64,000 nt of DNA. It comes from Myxococcus stipitatus (GTDB lineage Bacteria; Myxococcota; Myxococcia; Myxococcales; Myxococcaceae). Shown piece after piece: positions 21,871 through 33,520 of the stretch. Position numbers and translations under genes: made by a program. How positions within the stretch are numbered: the first letter of the stretch is position 1; each line of letters begins with the position of its first letter. The stretch spans positions 1,984,001 to 2,048,000 of the forward strand of contig NZ_CP102770.1 of the NCBI RefSeq assembly GCF_038561935.1, written 5' to 3'. The notes beneath the pieces were generated by a model. It did no database searches. It was not told where the DNA came from and worked only from the letters and a program-made list of their open reading frames with translations.

Positions 21871-22836
21871 GTGCAGTTCGACGAGGCGCTGAAGCTGGTC
21901 GTGGACAAGGTCCCGACGGAGTACCCGAAGCATATGCTCTGCTACTTCGCTGCGAATGCGGCGCGCGGCGTGGTGCTGCCGTTCACCGTAGGCCTCTGCA
22001 GAACGCTCGCCGAGATCGACTCAGCGACTCCGGGATACGCCGCCGAGATGGTCGACCGACTCGCAGAGATCGCGGGAACTGGGGAAGAGCAGTACGAGGC
22101 GGTCCTCCAGATCCTCGCCGAGATCTACGTCACGCAGGGCGTCGTTGCTGCCGCCTCACGAGAGGGGGCGGCGCCGCAAGTTGTCCATGAACCTGGCCCG
22201 GCCGGGAAGAAGAACCCGGAATGCGAAGCCCTCATCGCGGGCAGGTGGTGCGCGATCGAGGTGAAGACGCCCAAGCTCATCGCGCATGCGCGGCAGCGCT
22301 CGTCGAACCCCTGGCAGGTCACGGCACGCGTTCCTCGAGAGACGACGAAGGACTTCCAACTCACGCCCCCTCGGGACAACCCGGTGAAGGACTTCCTGGT
22401 GTCAGCGGAGGCGAAGTTCACGGTTTACGAGGCGCATCGTGCGGACGCGCTTCGGCTGCTCTTCATCGTCTGGGACGACTTCTGCAACGAACCCATCTCG
22501 GCCTTGCTGAGCCCAGTGTCGGGCCTCCTCACGAACCAGTCGTTCCATCGCAGCGCAGACGGCACGGCTGTTGCGTATCCCCATGTCGATGGGATCGCGG
22601 TGGTTCGCCACCAGCACCAGCTCCTGCGGGCCACGCGGGAGAAGCCGTTGGCCGATGGGGTGGTGGACGCGATGCGCTTCCACCACGACGGGTTCCCCCC
22701 AAAAGCGTTCATCCAGATGCCTGGTGGTCGCCCCGTGCCTCGCGACGTGCTCGACGCTCTCAACCTGGCACCGCTCCACGCGTGTCTCGGCGCCGAGTAC
22801 ATCCCCGGCGAGATCATCATGTGGTCCGGTGGGTAG
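21871..22836 (+). CDS. Accessory protein with PD-(D/E)XK-like motif
   Basis: This plus-strand gene sits among minus-strand head genes. It starts at GTG 21871 with GGAGG about 10 nt upstream. The 321-residue product has NPECEALIAGRWCAIEVKTP at about residues 114-133; the E...(hydrophobic)xEVK arrangement resembles the catalytic core of PD-(D/E)XK nucleases. The rest (for example LRLLFIVWDDFCNEPISALL) is alpha/beta. Its opposite orientation and its less GC-biased codons mark it as an accessory (moron) gene. A DNA-cleaving defence or exclusion function is plausible but unproven. Confidence 0.72.
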   Translation: MQFDEALKLVVDKVPTEYPKHMLCYFAANAARGVVLPFTVGLCRTLAEIDSATPGYAAEMVDRLAEIAGTGEEQYEAVLQILAEIYVTQGVVAAASREGAAPQVVHEPGPAGKKNPECEALIAGRWCAIEVKTPKLIAHARQRSSNPWQVTARVPRETTKDFQLTPPRDNPVKDFLVSAEAKFTVYEAHRADALRLLFIVWDDFCNEPISALLSPVSGLLTNQSFHRSADGTAVAYPHVDGIAVVRHQHQLLRATREKPLADGVVDAMRFHHDGFPPKAFIQMPGGRPVPRDVLDALNLAPLHACLGAEYIPGEIIMWSGG

Positions 22837-22837
22837 T

Positions 22838-23923
22838 TCAAAGAACTGCGATCGTCGTTGTTCGACAGAGCCCGTGGTACGGCGGGAAGCCGATGCCGAC
22901 CTCGTTCAGCGCGGAGTCGCTGGCGAGCGCGCGGAAGTCGCCGCGGTCATCACGAATGCCCAGTGCCGAGCGCGCCACCTCGGCGAGGTCGGTCCGGCCG
23001 GCGCCGCCGTCCACGTAGAGCCGGGTCCGGCCCGTGTCGGGGTCGCGGGCCTCCCGGACCCAGGGCATCGCCTGCTTGATGGCCTCCGGGTCCTCGAGTT
23101 GCTCGATCCGGTCGAAGCGACGGAGGGCATCGGCCACCGAGAACGTCTTGCCGTGCAGGTAGCGGCAGATGTTCGTGGTCTGCTCATCGAGCACCGCCTC
23201 GATGCGGTACTGCCGAATGGCCGCCTCGGCGTAGCTGCTCATCTGCGCGTAGGAGCGCCCCTGCGCGATGAACGCGCTGGCGACCGTCTCCCAGTAGAAC
23301 GGCGCGCGATCGACGAGGGCCGCGCGGGCGGCCCGTTCGAGACCCGCGGCGATGTCGTCACGTCCGAGGCCTTCCTCGAGCCCGGCCGCGACGATGCGGC
23401 GGGCCTCCTCGCCGAAGCCCTCGATGCGGCGGCCGTACTCGTCGCGGACGAAGTTGCCTTGGGAGCGGGTCATGTGGGCGACGACGCGCTGGTCGAGGGC
23501 GTTGAACTCGGCGCCGATCGCGAGCCGCTGCCCGCGTCGGGCCTCGGCGCGGGTGGCGGCGACCACCTCCTGCGCGGCATTGTTGAACGGCGCCGCGATG
23601 CGCGCCGGGACGATCGCCGTCGCGCGGCCCGCTGCGCTCATTGCCTCGGCGACCATGCGGCGCCGCTCGGCGGCAGTGGTGCGGGACCAGTCGACGTCGA
23701 GGACGGCGATCACCTCGCGCACGGCGTTGGCATCGGCCCGGCCGGTGGCGCGCCGGAGCCGCGCGGCCAGGAGCGCCACGGCGCGGTCGAACCCGGCGCG
23801 GGTGGCGAGGTTCATGGCCTTGGCCACGGGGAGACCGAGGCAGCACTCGACGAGCTCGTCGGCGGCGACGCGGGCCTCGTGGACGACGAGGAGCCGATCA
23901 GCGGAAGCTGATGTGCCGCACAT
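22838..23923 (-). CDS. Minor head protein, Mu gpF-like
   Basis: The 361-residue protein matches the head morphogenesis family (Mu gpF, SPP1 gp7). It begins MCGTSASADRLLVVHEARVA, is mainly helical, and ends with the family signature: IEAVLDEQTTNICRYLHGKT about residue 240 and FPPYHGLCRTTTIAVL at the C-terminus. These minor proteins associate with portal and genome ejection. It lies downstream of portal and the two small zinc proteins and is the last gene of that operon. Confidence 0.88.
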   Translation of the reverse strand: MCGTSASADRLLVVHEARVAADELVECCLGLPVAKAMNLATRAGFDRAVALLAARLRRATGRADANAVREVIAVLDVDWSRTTAAERRRMVAEAMSAAGRATAIVPARIAAPFNNAAQEVVAATRAEARRGQRLAIGAEFNALDQRVVAHMTRSQGNFVRDEYGRRIEGFGEEARRIVAAGLEEGLGRDDIAAGLERAARAALVDRAPFYWETVASAFIAQGRSYAQMSSYAEAAIRQYRIEAVLDEQTTNICRYLHGKTFSVADALRRFDRIEQLEDPEAIKQAMPWVREARDPDTGRTRLYVDGGAGRTDLAEVARSALGIRDDRGDFRALASDSALNEVGIGFPPYHGLCRTTTIAVL

Positions 23924-24197
23924 CAGCGTCCTCCTCGAGCCGCAGCTCGCCGTGGCGCACGTGCATCAGCACGCCGCAAAAGGTGCATCGAAGCGCCTTC
24001 GAGAACGTGAGGTCGTCGGGCTCGTCGCCCTCGGCGATGTTCACGTCGTCGTGGCCGGCGAGCGCGGGCGTGTTGAACCCGCAGCGCGGGCAGCAGACGT
24101 GGTAGCCGACGAGGAGGTTCGTGCGGTCCTGCGGTACTCGGCGGACTTCTCCGCGCTCCAGGCGGCACGGCCGCTTCGATGAGGGCACGAGCTTCAC
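23898..24197 (-). CDS. Small zinc-ribbon protein
   Basis: The 99-residue protein has two Cys pairs, CCPRCGF near residue 35 and CTFCGVL near residue 71, forming a zinc ribbon. The end DADVRHISFR overlaps the start of the Mu gpF-like gene by 26 nt. It may assist head assembly or packaging, as it lies between portal and gpF. Confidence 0.7.
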   Translation of the reverse strand: MKLVPSSKRPCRLERGEVRRVPQDRTNLLVGYHVCCPRCGFNTPALAGHDDVNIAEGDEPDDLTFSKALRCTFCGVLMHVRHGELRLEEDADVRHISFR

Positions 24198-24437
24198 TGC
24201 CCGCCTCCGACGACGAGTGGATCTCGGCGCTTCGCGCGCACCTCGACGCCCGCCACCGTGGGCGAGAACATGACGTCGTGCGAGGCCGCGCAGCGGTCGC
24301 AGAGCGCGAAGACGAGCAGCCCGTTGCGCCAGAGCGTGGTCGTCTCATCGAGGCCCGCGTGACGCTTGCACATTCGGCAGGCGATGACGCCGCGCTCGGC
24401 GTCGAGCTGGGCCTGCTGTACCCACGCGCGCTGATGC

Positions 24438-24448
<11 letters not shown>
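24194..24448 (-). CDS. Small Cys-pair protein
   Basis: The 84-residue product has the pairs CRMCKRH (about residue 24) and CDRCAASH (about residue 50), a likely zinc site. It overlaps the portal end by 11 nt and the next gene by 4 nt. No known family is recognised. Confidence 0.68.
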
Positions 24449-26245
<1,797 letters not shown>

Positions 26246-26249
<4 letters not shown>

Positions 26250-26452
26250 CGCGCGGCCTCCGCGTACGCCACGAGTCCGGTCGGCGTGAACGACACCGCG
26301 CGCGCCCGGAGCCCGCGCTTGGCGATCGCTTCGTGGGCGGCGGCCAGGAGCCCGTCGTCGCTGGCGGCCTCGAGCTCGACGTCAGGCCCGGGCTCGGGCG
26401 GGGTGCCGGGCTTGCCGGCCGGGACGACGAAGGTCTTGAGGGTGCGCCGCAT
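26246..26452 (-). CDS. Small protein before portal, unknown
   Basis: The 68-residue product starts MRRTLKTFVVPAGKPGTPPE; GGAG is 5 nt upstream of the ATG. The C-terminal half DGLLAAAHEAIAKRGLRARA is a helix followed by AVSFTPTGLVAYAEAAR. It is the first gene of the portal operon and overlaps the portal start by 4 nt. No family is recognised. Confidence 0.62.
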
Positions 26453-26487
26453 GGTGGACTCCGCGAATCAGCGGAGGCGAGGCGCTT

Positions 26488-26511
26488 GGCCAGCCTGCGA
26501 GGAGGCTGGCC
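26488..26511 (-). repeat. Perfect 9-bp inverted repeat in the portal-operon leader
   Basis: GGCCAGCCT and AGGCTGGCC are separated by 6 nt. The hairpin lies between promoter copy F and the first gene of the portal operon, so it would form in the 5' leader. No U-run follows on either strand, so it is not a standard terminator. Confidence 0.6.
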
Positions 26512-26556
26512 ACCTGGGCACCGAGCATCTGGACCGCGCGCCTCGCCTCCGGGGGG

Positions 26557-26588
26557 AGCAAAGCGGCGCGGTGGCCTGGTTCGGGGAC
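26557..26588 (-). promoter_or_regulatory. Phage-type promoter element, copy F (portal operon)
   Basis: On the minus strand GTCCC, 21 nt, TTTGCT. The third box base differs from the other virion copies. The first supported start is at 26452, which implies a leader of about 100 nt with the hairpin at 26488-26511. Confidence 0.65.
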
Positions 26589-26711
26589 GGCGCCTTTTCT
26601 CGCTACGAGGGGGTTGCCTTCAGGCGGGCGACGGAGCCGTAGTGCGTAAGTGGGCCCGCGACGCGCGAACGTCCGGGCCCGTGGGTAAACCTTGAACCGA
26701 AAGGCTCACCG

Positions 26712-27197
26712 ATGAAGAAGCTATCGAAGCAAGACCCGCCGCACAATCCCCAGCCCCTCTCCCCGAGGCCCAGCTACTACTGCCAGATGAAGCCCCCGGG
26801 GGAGGACAGCCACCCTGTCGATATCGCTGTTCGGCAGCGCCTCCCTCAGGATGCTGAGCGCAAGCGCCTCTTGGAACTTCAGGAGCAGGTGGGGGCCCAA
26901 CTCGGGAAGGATCTGGCGGGTTTCCTGGAGTTGGAGTCGCTGCGCAGCGACATCTCCCTTGACCGGGAGGAGGCGTTCTTCGACGTGGGGTACGAGTACG
27001 GGCTCGCGGAGGCTCAGGCGCGCGCCCGCAGGGGCACGGTGGTGTACTCTGAGGCGGGGGAGGCGCTCGCGAGGGACGTGCGCGAGCGGATGGTGCAGGC
27101 GCAACTGTCGTTCGAGGACACGCTGGTGGCCCTCCTCGAGTGCCTCTGGGTGGCGGCGCTGAGGGAGCGTGGCGCATTCTCGGAGGACTCCGCGTAG
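26712..27197 (+). CDS. Helical accessory protein, unknown
   Basis: This 161-residue plus-strand gene lies between the portal and terminase operons. It starts MKKLSKQDPPHNPQPLSPRP with GAAAGG about 9 nt upstream. After a Pro-rich start it is mainly helical and acidic (QEQVGAQLGKDLAGFLELES and RERMVQAQLSFEDTLVALLE). The opposite orientation and codon use differ from the head genes. Function is unknown. Confidence 0.6.
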   Translation: MKKLSKQDPPHNPQPLSPRPSYYCQMKPPGEDSHPVDIAVRQRLPQDAERKRLLELQEQVGAQLGKDLAGFLELESLRSDISLDREEAFFDVGYEYGLAEAQARARRGTVVYSEAGEALARDVRERMVQAQLSFEDTLVALLECLWVAALRERGAFSEDSA

Positions 27198-27210
27198 GCG
27201 CACGCCCGCT

Positions 27211-28644
27211 TCACCCCAGCACGCGAACCCCAATGTTGCCAGCCAGCGGGCGCTCTGGCGCCCGCTCTTTCTGGCAGGCGAGCGCCACAGCCCAGAACTT
27301 GTCGGCGTGGCCTCGCGCATTGCGCTCGGCATCGAAGCTGACCTTCCCGGAGGGTAGCACCCGCCGCTTGATTGCGTGGACCTGTGCGACGAGTTCGCGG
27401 TCGCGTGGCATCGTCACGTCACGCCGCTGGAGGAGGATTTTGAAGTCAGTCGCCCAGCGCTCCTTCGCCTCGTTGGTGAAGTTCTCGCCGACGACCTGCG
27501 GGAAGTCGCGCGACAGGTTCTCGGCGAGGTTCATGCCGATGCCGCTGCGGTCGATGGAGAGCCGAGCGACGGGCAGCGTGCCGAGCAGGCGCCGCAGCTC
27601 GGCCTCCTGCTCGGCGAAGGGCGTCCCCTCGAAGCTGCGCAACATGCGGCATGTGAAGCGGCCCTCGATTTCCTCGAACACCGCCAGCTCCGAGCGGTCA
27701 CGTGTGCGGCCGACGTCGAAGCCCGCGACGATTCGGCCTTCGGGCGCGCGCACGCTCGTCGGCTCGTCGTAGAGGATGAGGTCGTCGCTCGTGCACGGGA
27801 GGATCAGCTCGTAGGGGAAGAAGCTGTACGTCTCGTCGACGAACTTCCCCTCGAACTCCTGCTGGAAGTCTTCGAGCGGCAGCGAGTCGAACTGCTCGAT
27901 GAGCGTCGGCCGCCCGAAGCGCGCGACGCGCTCCTCCGTCGGCAGGTCGAGCGCGACAGCGGACGCCGCGCGCACGTCGGTGGAGAAGAACCGACACAGC
28001 CACCAGGGAACGAGCTGCCGCGTGTGGTGCGGGTACTTGCGCAACTCCTCGTTGGCGATCTCCCAGAAGATGCCGCGCCGGCCGAGCGGGGTGCTGCAGC
28101 CGGTGAGCTGCCCGTTGCTTCGCAGGATGAGCGCCGTCGAGCCCCGATACACCTCGCGGTCGTTCACGTAGTGCGCGAGCTCGTCGAGGTAGACGTCGCC
28201 CTTCTTTCCGCGCGGCGCCTTCGACGGATGCGAGAGGATGCGCGAGAGCTTCTTCGTCGCGCCGTTCGACTCGAAGGCGAGCTCGGTCTTCGAGTCGACG
28301 ACGAGCCGCTTCTGGTACGCGAGCGGCAGTTCCTCGTGGACCTGGCGCGCGATGAGGATCTTCTCCTTCGCGTCGTCGAGGTTGTAGGAGACGAAGACGG
28401 CGGTGTGCTTCTCGCGCAGGTGGCAGCGCGCGAGCGCCTCCAGCGCGAAGAGGAACGAGAAGCCGACCTGGCGGCTCTTCGTGACCCACCGGAAGCGAGA
28501 GCGGTTGTTGAGGAACTCGCGCTGGTACGCCTCGAGCACGATAGGCTCGTCGTCGTAGGCCATGAGCCCCGTGACGAAGCCGGGCTCCGTCACGAGCCAC
28601 TCGGCGAACTCCTCCTCGGTGCGCTTGACGATCCCGAGCGTCAT
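27211..28644 (-). CDS. Terminase large subunit (Mu gp28-like)
   Basis: I chose the ATG at 28644 because GGAGGG lies just upstream; a longer frame to 28701 would run close to the divergent integrase. The 477-residue protein has a terminase ATPase ([18 protein letters not shown] near residue 55 as the Walker A variant, [11 protein letters not shown] as Walker B) and a RNase H-like nuclease starting [20 protein letters not shown]. It resembles the Mu-type large subunit. Packaging motor and nuclease act at the portal. The small subunit gene is separated from it by the recombinase and a 700-bp gene-poor region. Confidence 0.9.
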   Translation of the reverse strand: MTLGIVKRTEEEFAEWLVTEPGFVTGLMAYDDEPIVLEAYQREFLNNRSRFRWVTKSRQVGFSFLFALEALARCHLREKHTAVFVSYNLDDAKEKILIARQVHEELPLAYQKRLVVDSKTELAFESNGATKKLSRILSHPSKAPRGKKGDVYLDELAHYVNDREVYRGSTALILRSNGQLTGCSTPLGRRGIFWEIANEELRKYPHHTRQLVPWWLCRFFSTDVRAASAVALDLPTEERVARFGRPTLIEQFDSLPLEDFQQEFEGKFVDETYSFFPYELILPCTSDDLILYDEPTSVRAPEGRIVAGFDVGRTRDRSELAVFEEIEGRFTCRMLRSFEGTPFAEQEAELRRLLGTLPVARLSIDRSGIGMNLAENLSRDFPQVVGENFTNEAKERWATDFKILLQRRDVTMPRDRELVAQVHAIKRRVLPSGKVSFDAERNARGHADKFWAVALACQKERAPERPLAGNIGVRVLG

Positions 28645-28721
28645 GCAGCCCTCCGCGACGTCGCGAGCGACCTTGCCTTCCTGCGGAAAGGAAGCCTGCA
28701 TGGACGACGAGGAGAGCGACC

Positions 28722-29339
<618 letters not shown>

Positions 29340-29359
29340 GGCCTCGGCGGAACGGCGGG

Positions 29360-29374
29360 CGGGGCTCGGCCCCG
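29360..29374 (+). terminator. GC hairpin after the tyrosine recombinase
   Basis: CGGGGC and GCCCCG with a 3-nt loop begin 20 nt after the stop. A U-run is absent, so termination is only possible. Confidence 0.35.
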
Positions 29375-29437
29375 TCCACGCCCGCGTCGGCGACGCCTCG
29401 CGACCTACTTTCTGAGCAGAACCGAACGCGCCCGCGT

Positions 29438-29489
29438 GCTCGGTTTCCCGCGCGGCGCTCGGTTTCGAATCCCGGGGCTGCTCAGTTTC
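29438..29489 (+). repeat. Three direct GCTC(G/A)GTTTC repeats
   Basis: Ten-base words at 29438, 29457 and 29480 are spaced 19 and 23 nt. A fourth direct copy is at 30325-30334 and an inverted one at 30289-30298, inside the terminase small subunit gene. This fits a pac or recombinase binding array. Confidence 0.55.
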
Positions 29490-29660
29490 CCAAAACTGGA
29501 CCTCTCGAAAACGGCCCCAGGCACCCTGGGGTGGGCGCGCGGCCTCACGAAAATCCGACCCCTCCCCCCTTTCGGTAGGTTGTAGGCATACGTAGGCCGA
29601 TGCCGACCCGCCGACGCCAGGGGCCGGCATGGTAGGCGCGCGCAGCGGGGGCGCGTCGGC

Positions 29661-29688
29661 ACCGCCGCTAAGAGAGAAAAGCGGCGGT
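29661..29688. terminator. 9-bp hairpin in the convergent region
   Basis: ACCGCCGCT and AGCGGCGGT are separated by a 10-nt loop rich in A/G. It lies between convergent genes and may act as a bidirectional stop, though no U-run follows. Confidence 0.4.
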
Positions 29689-30040
29689 TCGCACCCGGCG
29701 CGCTGCGCGTTCTTGGGGAGTTGCGGCGCCTCGTCGGCGCCTCGGACGCGGAGGCCAATGGCCGCTTTCCGTGGATCCGCGCCGTCGACGCGGGCGAGGC
29801 CGGTCTCGGCGGCGGCGACTGCGATCTCGTGGGCGCCCGCGTGTTCCGGCTCGCCCGGAGGTGAACTCGTCGTGCTCGAGCGCTCGTCGCTGGTCGGCGG
29901 CGTAAGGCCGCGGAATCCCGCGAGCAGCGCGATGCGCGCGTGTTCTTCCTGCCCGCTGCGAGCTTGGTGGGCGGGCCTCTGCGCGGCTCCGCTGGTCGCG
30001 TCGTCCTGGCCGCGTGGGCGCGCGGCGGCGCCGGGGGCGA

Positions 30041-31252
30041 TCATCCCTCGTCCTCCTCGGCTTCGGCGCCACGTGGGCCAACGTCGGCGGCGTCGTGCGG
30101 GGCCAGCGCGGCCTCGACGCGCTCGACGGCGCGCAGCACGCGGTTCTCGATCAGCTCGTCGTCGTCGGGGGCGGCGCCCATCGTCTCGGCGAGCTCGCGC
30201 GCGAGGTTCACCAGGTCGCGCAAGGCGGGGCGGAGGTCGCGGGAGAGGTTCGGTTCCTGGTCGGCTCCTTCGAGCGAGGGGCCGGGGGGAAACCGAGCGC
30301 TCAGTTGCTTGCCCGCGCGCGCTTGCTCGGTTTCATTGCTCACTTCCTCCGCGCGCACGTCGATGACGACGCCGGCCATCGCCGGCGTGGCGCTCTCGGT
30401 CTCGCGCATCATCCGCGCGTAGCGCTCTTGCAGCGCCTCGAGCGAGAGGATGTTCCGCACCTCCTGCCGCGAGTCGGCGCCGCCCATGATGAAATGCTTG
30501 AGGCGCACGAGCGTGTTCACGTCGGCGGGGCTGTCGGTGCGGACGCGCCCGTCCTTGAGCGCCTCCTCGAACTTCACGAGGAAGTCGTCGATCATCGCGA
30601 CGAGGCGAGCCTCGCCGACGGCGAGCGCATCCGAGCGCAGCTCGACGAGCTTCTCGTCCTTGCGCGCTTCGATCCGCATCGCGGCGAGCTTGCGGCGCTT
30701 CATCGTGTTGTGGCTGCGTGCGTACTCGGCGATGACGCTGGGCACGACACCGTACTTCTCGGCGAGCGCGCGGTACGATGGGTACACCGTGGTGGTCTTG
30801 CCGTCGTCGAGGATCTGCACCTCGCCGAAGACGAGCAGCCGGTCCAGCTCCTCGAAGGGGATGAGCGGCGCGTCCTGATGGCGAGGACGACCGGGCCTGC
30901 GCTTCTCCTTCGGCGCCTCGGGCTGGCCTGCGGTGGGCTCGGGCGCCGCTTCGGCGTTCTCGGTCGACTCCTCGACCTTCGGAGGTGGCGGCTTCGGCGT
31001 GTCGAGCTTCGCCCGCAACTCGGCGCGGCGCTCCGTGGTGCGATGCTTCTTCGCGAACTCGGCGATCAGGCTTGGCGAGACGTTGAAACGCGCGGCGACG
31101 TCTCGCTGGGTGAGCCACACGCGCTTCGCCTCGTCATCGGGCCCGGGGACCACCTCGCCCTCGACGAGCAGGCGCTCGACCTCCTCCGGCTGCGAGAGCT
31201 TCGGCCCTTCGTCCTTCGTGGGCCTTCCGCCGTTGGCCTTCTTCTTCGCCAT
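30041..31252 (-). CDS. Terminase small subunit-like protein with duplicated AT-hook/HTH
   Basis: The 403-residue protein has an internal duplication. Copy 1 (residues 7-70) has an AT-hook-like GGRPTK, an acidic [13 protein letters not shown] and the helix-turn-helix [20 protein letters not shown]. Copy 2 (118-181) has [20 protein letters not shown] and [20 protein letters not shown]. The centre [20 protein letters not shown] and the helical C-terminus resemble oligomerisation regions of small subunits. It would select the phage DNA for packaging. The GCTCGGTTTC repeats within and after this gene could be its sites. Confidence 0.75.
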   Translation of the reverse strand: MAKKKANGGRPTKDEGPKLSQPEEVERLLVEGEVVPGPDDEAKRVWLTQRDVAARFNVSPSLIAEFAKKHRTTERRAELRAKLDTPKPPPPKVEESTENAEAAPEPTAGQPEAPKEKRRPGRPRHQDAPLIPFEELDRLLVFGEVQILDDGKTTTVYPSYRALAEKYGVVPSVIAEYARSHNTMKRRKLAAMRIEARKDEKLVELRSDALAVGEARLVAMIDDFLVKFEEALKDGRVRTDSPADVNTLVRLKHFIMGGADSRQEVRNILSLEALQERYARMMRETESATPAMAGVVIDVRAEEVSNETEQARAGKQLSARFPPGPSLEGADQEPNLSRDLRPALRDLVNLARELAETMGAAPDDDELIENRVLRAVERVEAALAPHDAADVGPRGAEAEEDEG

Positions 31253-31260
31253 CGTGTTCC

Positions 31261-32052
31261 TCAGAAGCCGCTCGCGAGCAGCAGCGGGGACGAGGCCCCG
31301 AACAGCGTCTTCAGGCGTCGCAGCGCCCGCGACCGCTGGCGCTTCAGCCGCTGGTACATGCGCTCGCGCTCGAGGTCGTCATCGGGGCCCAGGCGCTCGA
31401 CGTAGCTACGCAGCAGCTCGCGCCGGAGCACCGTCGCCTCGACGACGTCGAGCCCGCTCGGCGAGATGCCCTCCTCGACGGCGCGCTGAAGGAGCAGCAC
31501 GAGGTCGTAGAGCTTCTCGTCGGTCGAGGCCCGGCGCGGGGCGAGTGCCTCGGGATCGGCCTCGGCCACCGCCTCGACGTCGAGGCTCGGGTGCCGGTGA
31601 TCGCGCTCCTTGCGAAGGAACGCGAACACCTGGCGCTCGGTCCGCTGACGCAGTCGCATCGCCACGCGATCCGTGCGCTCGGAGAGCGGCAGCTCCGTCA
31701 GCGCCGCGAGGAACGACGTGACCACGAGCTGGTCGAGCTCGTCGCCCGGGACCGTATCGCTGACGAGGCGGTTCCGCAGACGCACCAGCATCGGCGAGAA
31801 CGCGACGAGCAGCATCGACGCCCAGAGCGCGGCACTGCTCGCACGGTGCTCGCCGATGAGCGCCCGCGTTATCGCCTCCCGTGCCGGGTAGGTGCTCTCC
31901 GCGTCGTCGTCGAGCGCGAGGAGCACCGAGGCCACGTCGGGGTGCGCCTCGAGCGCGGCCTGCCTCATGCGGCCCGCCTCGAAGACGCGCCGAGGAGCGA
32001 CGAGCGCCTCTCGGCGCAGCCGCTCGATGACCGTGCGGAGGGCGCTCTTCAC
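31261..32052 (-). CDS. Sigma-70-like protein (second)
   Basis: The GTG at 32052 overlaps the preceding stop (GTGA) and has GGAGGG 5 nt upstream. The 263-residue product has a sigma region-2-like part ([40 protein letters not shown], then [18 protein letters not shown]) and a region-4-like helix-turn-helix end ([20 protein letters not shown]). This mirrors the layout of the protein at 39.4 kb. It may direct late transcription. The match is by pattern and weaker than for the other one. Confidence 0.6.
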   Translation of the reverse strand: MKSALRTVIERLRREALVAPRRVFEAGRMRQAALEAHPDVASVLLALDDDAESTYPAREAITRALIGEHRASSAALWASMLLVAFSPMLVRLRNRLVSDTVPGDELDQLVVTSFLAALTELPLSERTDRVAMRLRQRTERQVFAFLRKERDHRHPSLDVEAVAEADPEALAPRRASTDEKLYDLVLLLQRAVEEGISPSGLDVVEATVLRRELLRSYVERLGPDDDLERERMYQRLKRQRSRALRRLKTLFGASSPLLLASGF

Positions 32053-32387
32053 TTGTCCCTCCGGGCCCACCACTCGGCGACGAACTCGAGGAAGTCGTCG
32101 AGGCTCAGCGCGACGAACGGCTCGGCGCGGTCGTCGCGGATGATGGCGATCGGGATGCGTCCGGGCGGGGCCGCGTCCGTGGCCTGGCGAAGCGCGGCCC
32201 GGACGTTGGGCTGCTTGCCCCGCTTGGCCTCGGGCCAGAACACCGGGCAGTCGACGTCGGGCGTCTCCTCGCCCGTGCGGAACTGAAGGCCGCGGCGGAC
32301 CTGCGCGTCCGGCATGGCCTCGCGGAAGCGCTGGACGAGCTCGCGCTCGAAGCCGGCGCCCTTCCTCCGAGAGTGCGCGCCGCTCAT
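32049..32387 (-). CDS. PD-(D/E)XK resolvase-like nuclease (Hjc-like)
   Basis: The 112-residue protein starts [20 protein letters not shown], with the RKGxxFER opening of Holliday junction resolvase-like proteins. It continues [20 protein letters not shown] and PEAKRGK, giving the E...PDV...ExK catalytic set. The end [20 protein letters not shown] is the typical last strand pair. It would resolve replication intermediates before packaging. Confidence 0.82.
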   Translation of the reverse strand: MSGAHSRRKGAGFERELVQRFREAMPDAQVRRGLQFRTGEETPDVDCPVFWPEAKRGKQPNVRAALRQATDAAPPGRIPIAIIRDDRAEPFVALSLDDFLEFVAEWWARRDK

Positions 32388-33520
32388 GCCCGCACCTCCC
32401 GAACGAAGCGCGCGGGGATGCCGAGCCGCTTCGCCTCACGCAGCTCGCGCTCCATCCCTTCGGTGACGAGCTCGCCGAAGATGCGAACCTCGTCGCAAGT
32501 GGCGAGCAGCTCGAGGCAGAGCGCGAGCGCCTGCTCTCGACCCGTGGCCTCGTCAACGAGCTGCGACAGGTAGAGGTTCGGCGCGATGGGGAGCACGCCG
32601 TCGTCGAGGAGGAATTGACTGATCGCGCGGACCCGCTCGATGTTGCCGGCAGGGTCGGAGGCGAACGGGTGGCAGACGTAGACGCGTCGCCGGCGACCGG
32701 CCTCAAGCCGACGATGGCGCACCAGCTCTGCGGTCGTGTAGTGCAGCCCGTCGAGCACCTCGGCGTAGGCCTCGCTCGGGTAGTCGCGCCCGTCGTCGAG
32801 GCGCCACGGACCGTACTGACGTCGGCCTTGCGCGAGACGACCGAGGAGCGCGTCGCAGATCTGCCGCTCATCCGCCGGGAGCCCGGTGATGAGTCCGCCC
32901 GCGCGCATGCGCTCCACCAGCCGTCGGGCGACCTCGAGCGCGCAGCGCGCATCGGCGAGCGCGCGGTGCGGGTGCGGACGCTCGAGGCCCAGCAGCTTCG
33001 CCAGCGGGTCGAGCGACGTCGACGGCAGCTCGCCCGTGACGACGAGCGGCCACGCGAGGCTCGCCGTGTCGAGCCGGTGGTAGTCGACGTTCGGCAGGGC
33101 GAGACCGGCGCGTCGGAAGCCAGCATCGAGGAAGGCCCAGTCGAAGCCGACGTTGTGGCCGGCGATGAGGGCTCCGTCGAGGAGCGGCGCCACTTCGAGC
33201 AGCGCCTCGCAGAGAGGGAGCGCGTGCTCCCACGCGGCCGTCGAGAAGCCGTTGATGGCCAGCGCCTCGAGTTCGGCGTCTCCGAGGCGCTCGGGCGCGA
33301 CGAGCGTCTCGTACTCGTCGAGCACCTCCAGGGTGCGCGCGTCGACGCGGACGACGCCGATCTCGACGATGTCGTGGCGCGACGGATCGAGCCCCGTCGT
33401 CTCAAGGTCGACGAAGGCGACGGTCGTCTTCGGCGCCCGGCGCTCCAGGCGCGGAACGTAGCGAGGGATGATGGGCGCGGCGTCTGCCGACGCCGGGTCG
33501 AGGGGCGGCGGGAGCAGCAT
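32384..33520 (-). CDS. DnaQ-type exonuclease fused to a deoxyribosyltransferase-like domain
   Basis: The start at ATG 33520 forms TGATG with the upstream stop. Residues 34-205 are a DEDDh 3'-5' exonuclease: D38-E40 in [15 protein letters not shown] (D127), and HPHRALAD with H185 and D190. A linker domain of about 40 residues has the dense [20 protein letters not shown]. Residues 279-378 ([20 protein letters not shown], later [20 protein letters not shown]) resemble the nucleoside 2-deoxyribosyltransferase-like/DUF4406 fold. It would link proofreading or DNA decay to nucleotide metabolism. Confidence 0.82.
   Translation of the reverse strand: MLLPPPLDPASADAAPIIPRYVPRLERRAPKTTVAFVDLETTGLDPSRHDIVEIGVVRVDARTLEVLDEYETLVAPERLGDAELEALAINGFSTAAWEHALPLCEALLEVAPLLDGALIAGHNVGFDWAFLDAGFRRAGLALPNVDYHRLDTASLAWPLVVTGELPSTSLDPLAKLLGLERPHPHRALADARCALEVARRLVERMRAGGLITGLPADERQICDALLGRLAQGRRQYGPWRLDDGRDYPSEAYAEVLDGLHYTTAELVRHRRLEAGRRRRVYVCHPFASDPAGNIERVRAISQFLLDDGVLPIAPNLYLSQLVDEATGREQALALCLELLATCDEVRIFGELVTEGMERELREAKRLGIPARFVREVRA

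Larger units (their letters stand above)
29340..30040. other. 700-bp region between recombinase and terminase small subunit
   Basis: The flanking genes converge here, and the region has no convincing gene. It holds three copies of GCTC(G/A)GTTTC (29438-29447, 29457-29466, 29480-29489), a 9-bp hairpin at 29661-29688 and a run with repeated GTAGG at about 29574-29600. A frame at 30044 overlaps the terminase stop by 4 nt but is low-complexity and does not look conserved. The repeats could be recombinase or terminase sites. Confidence 0.55.

Noticed and set aside
26402-26528. Possible 42-codon leader frame (ATG 26528) downstream of promoter copy F
   Set aside because: GGAGG lies upstream, but it overlaps the next gene in another frame and has no supporting feature.
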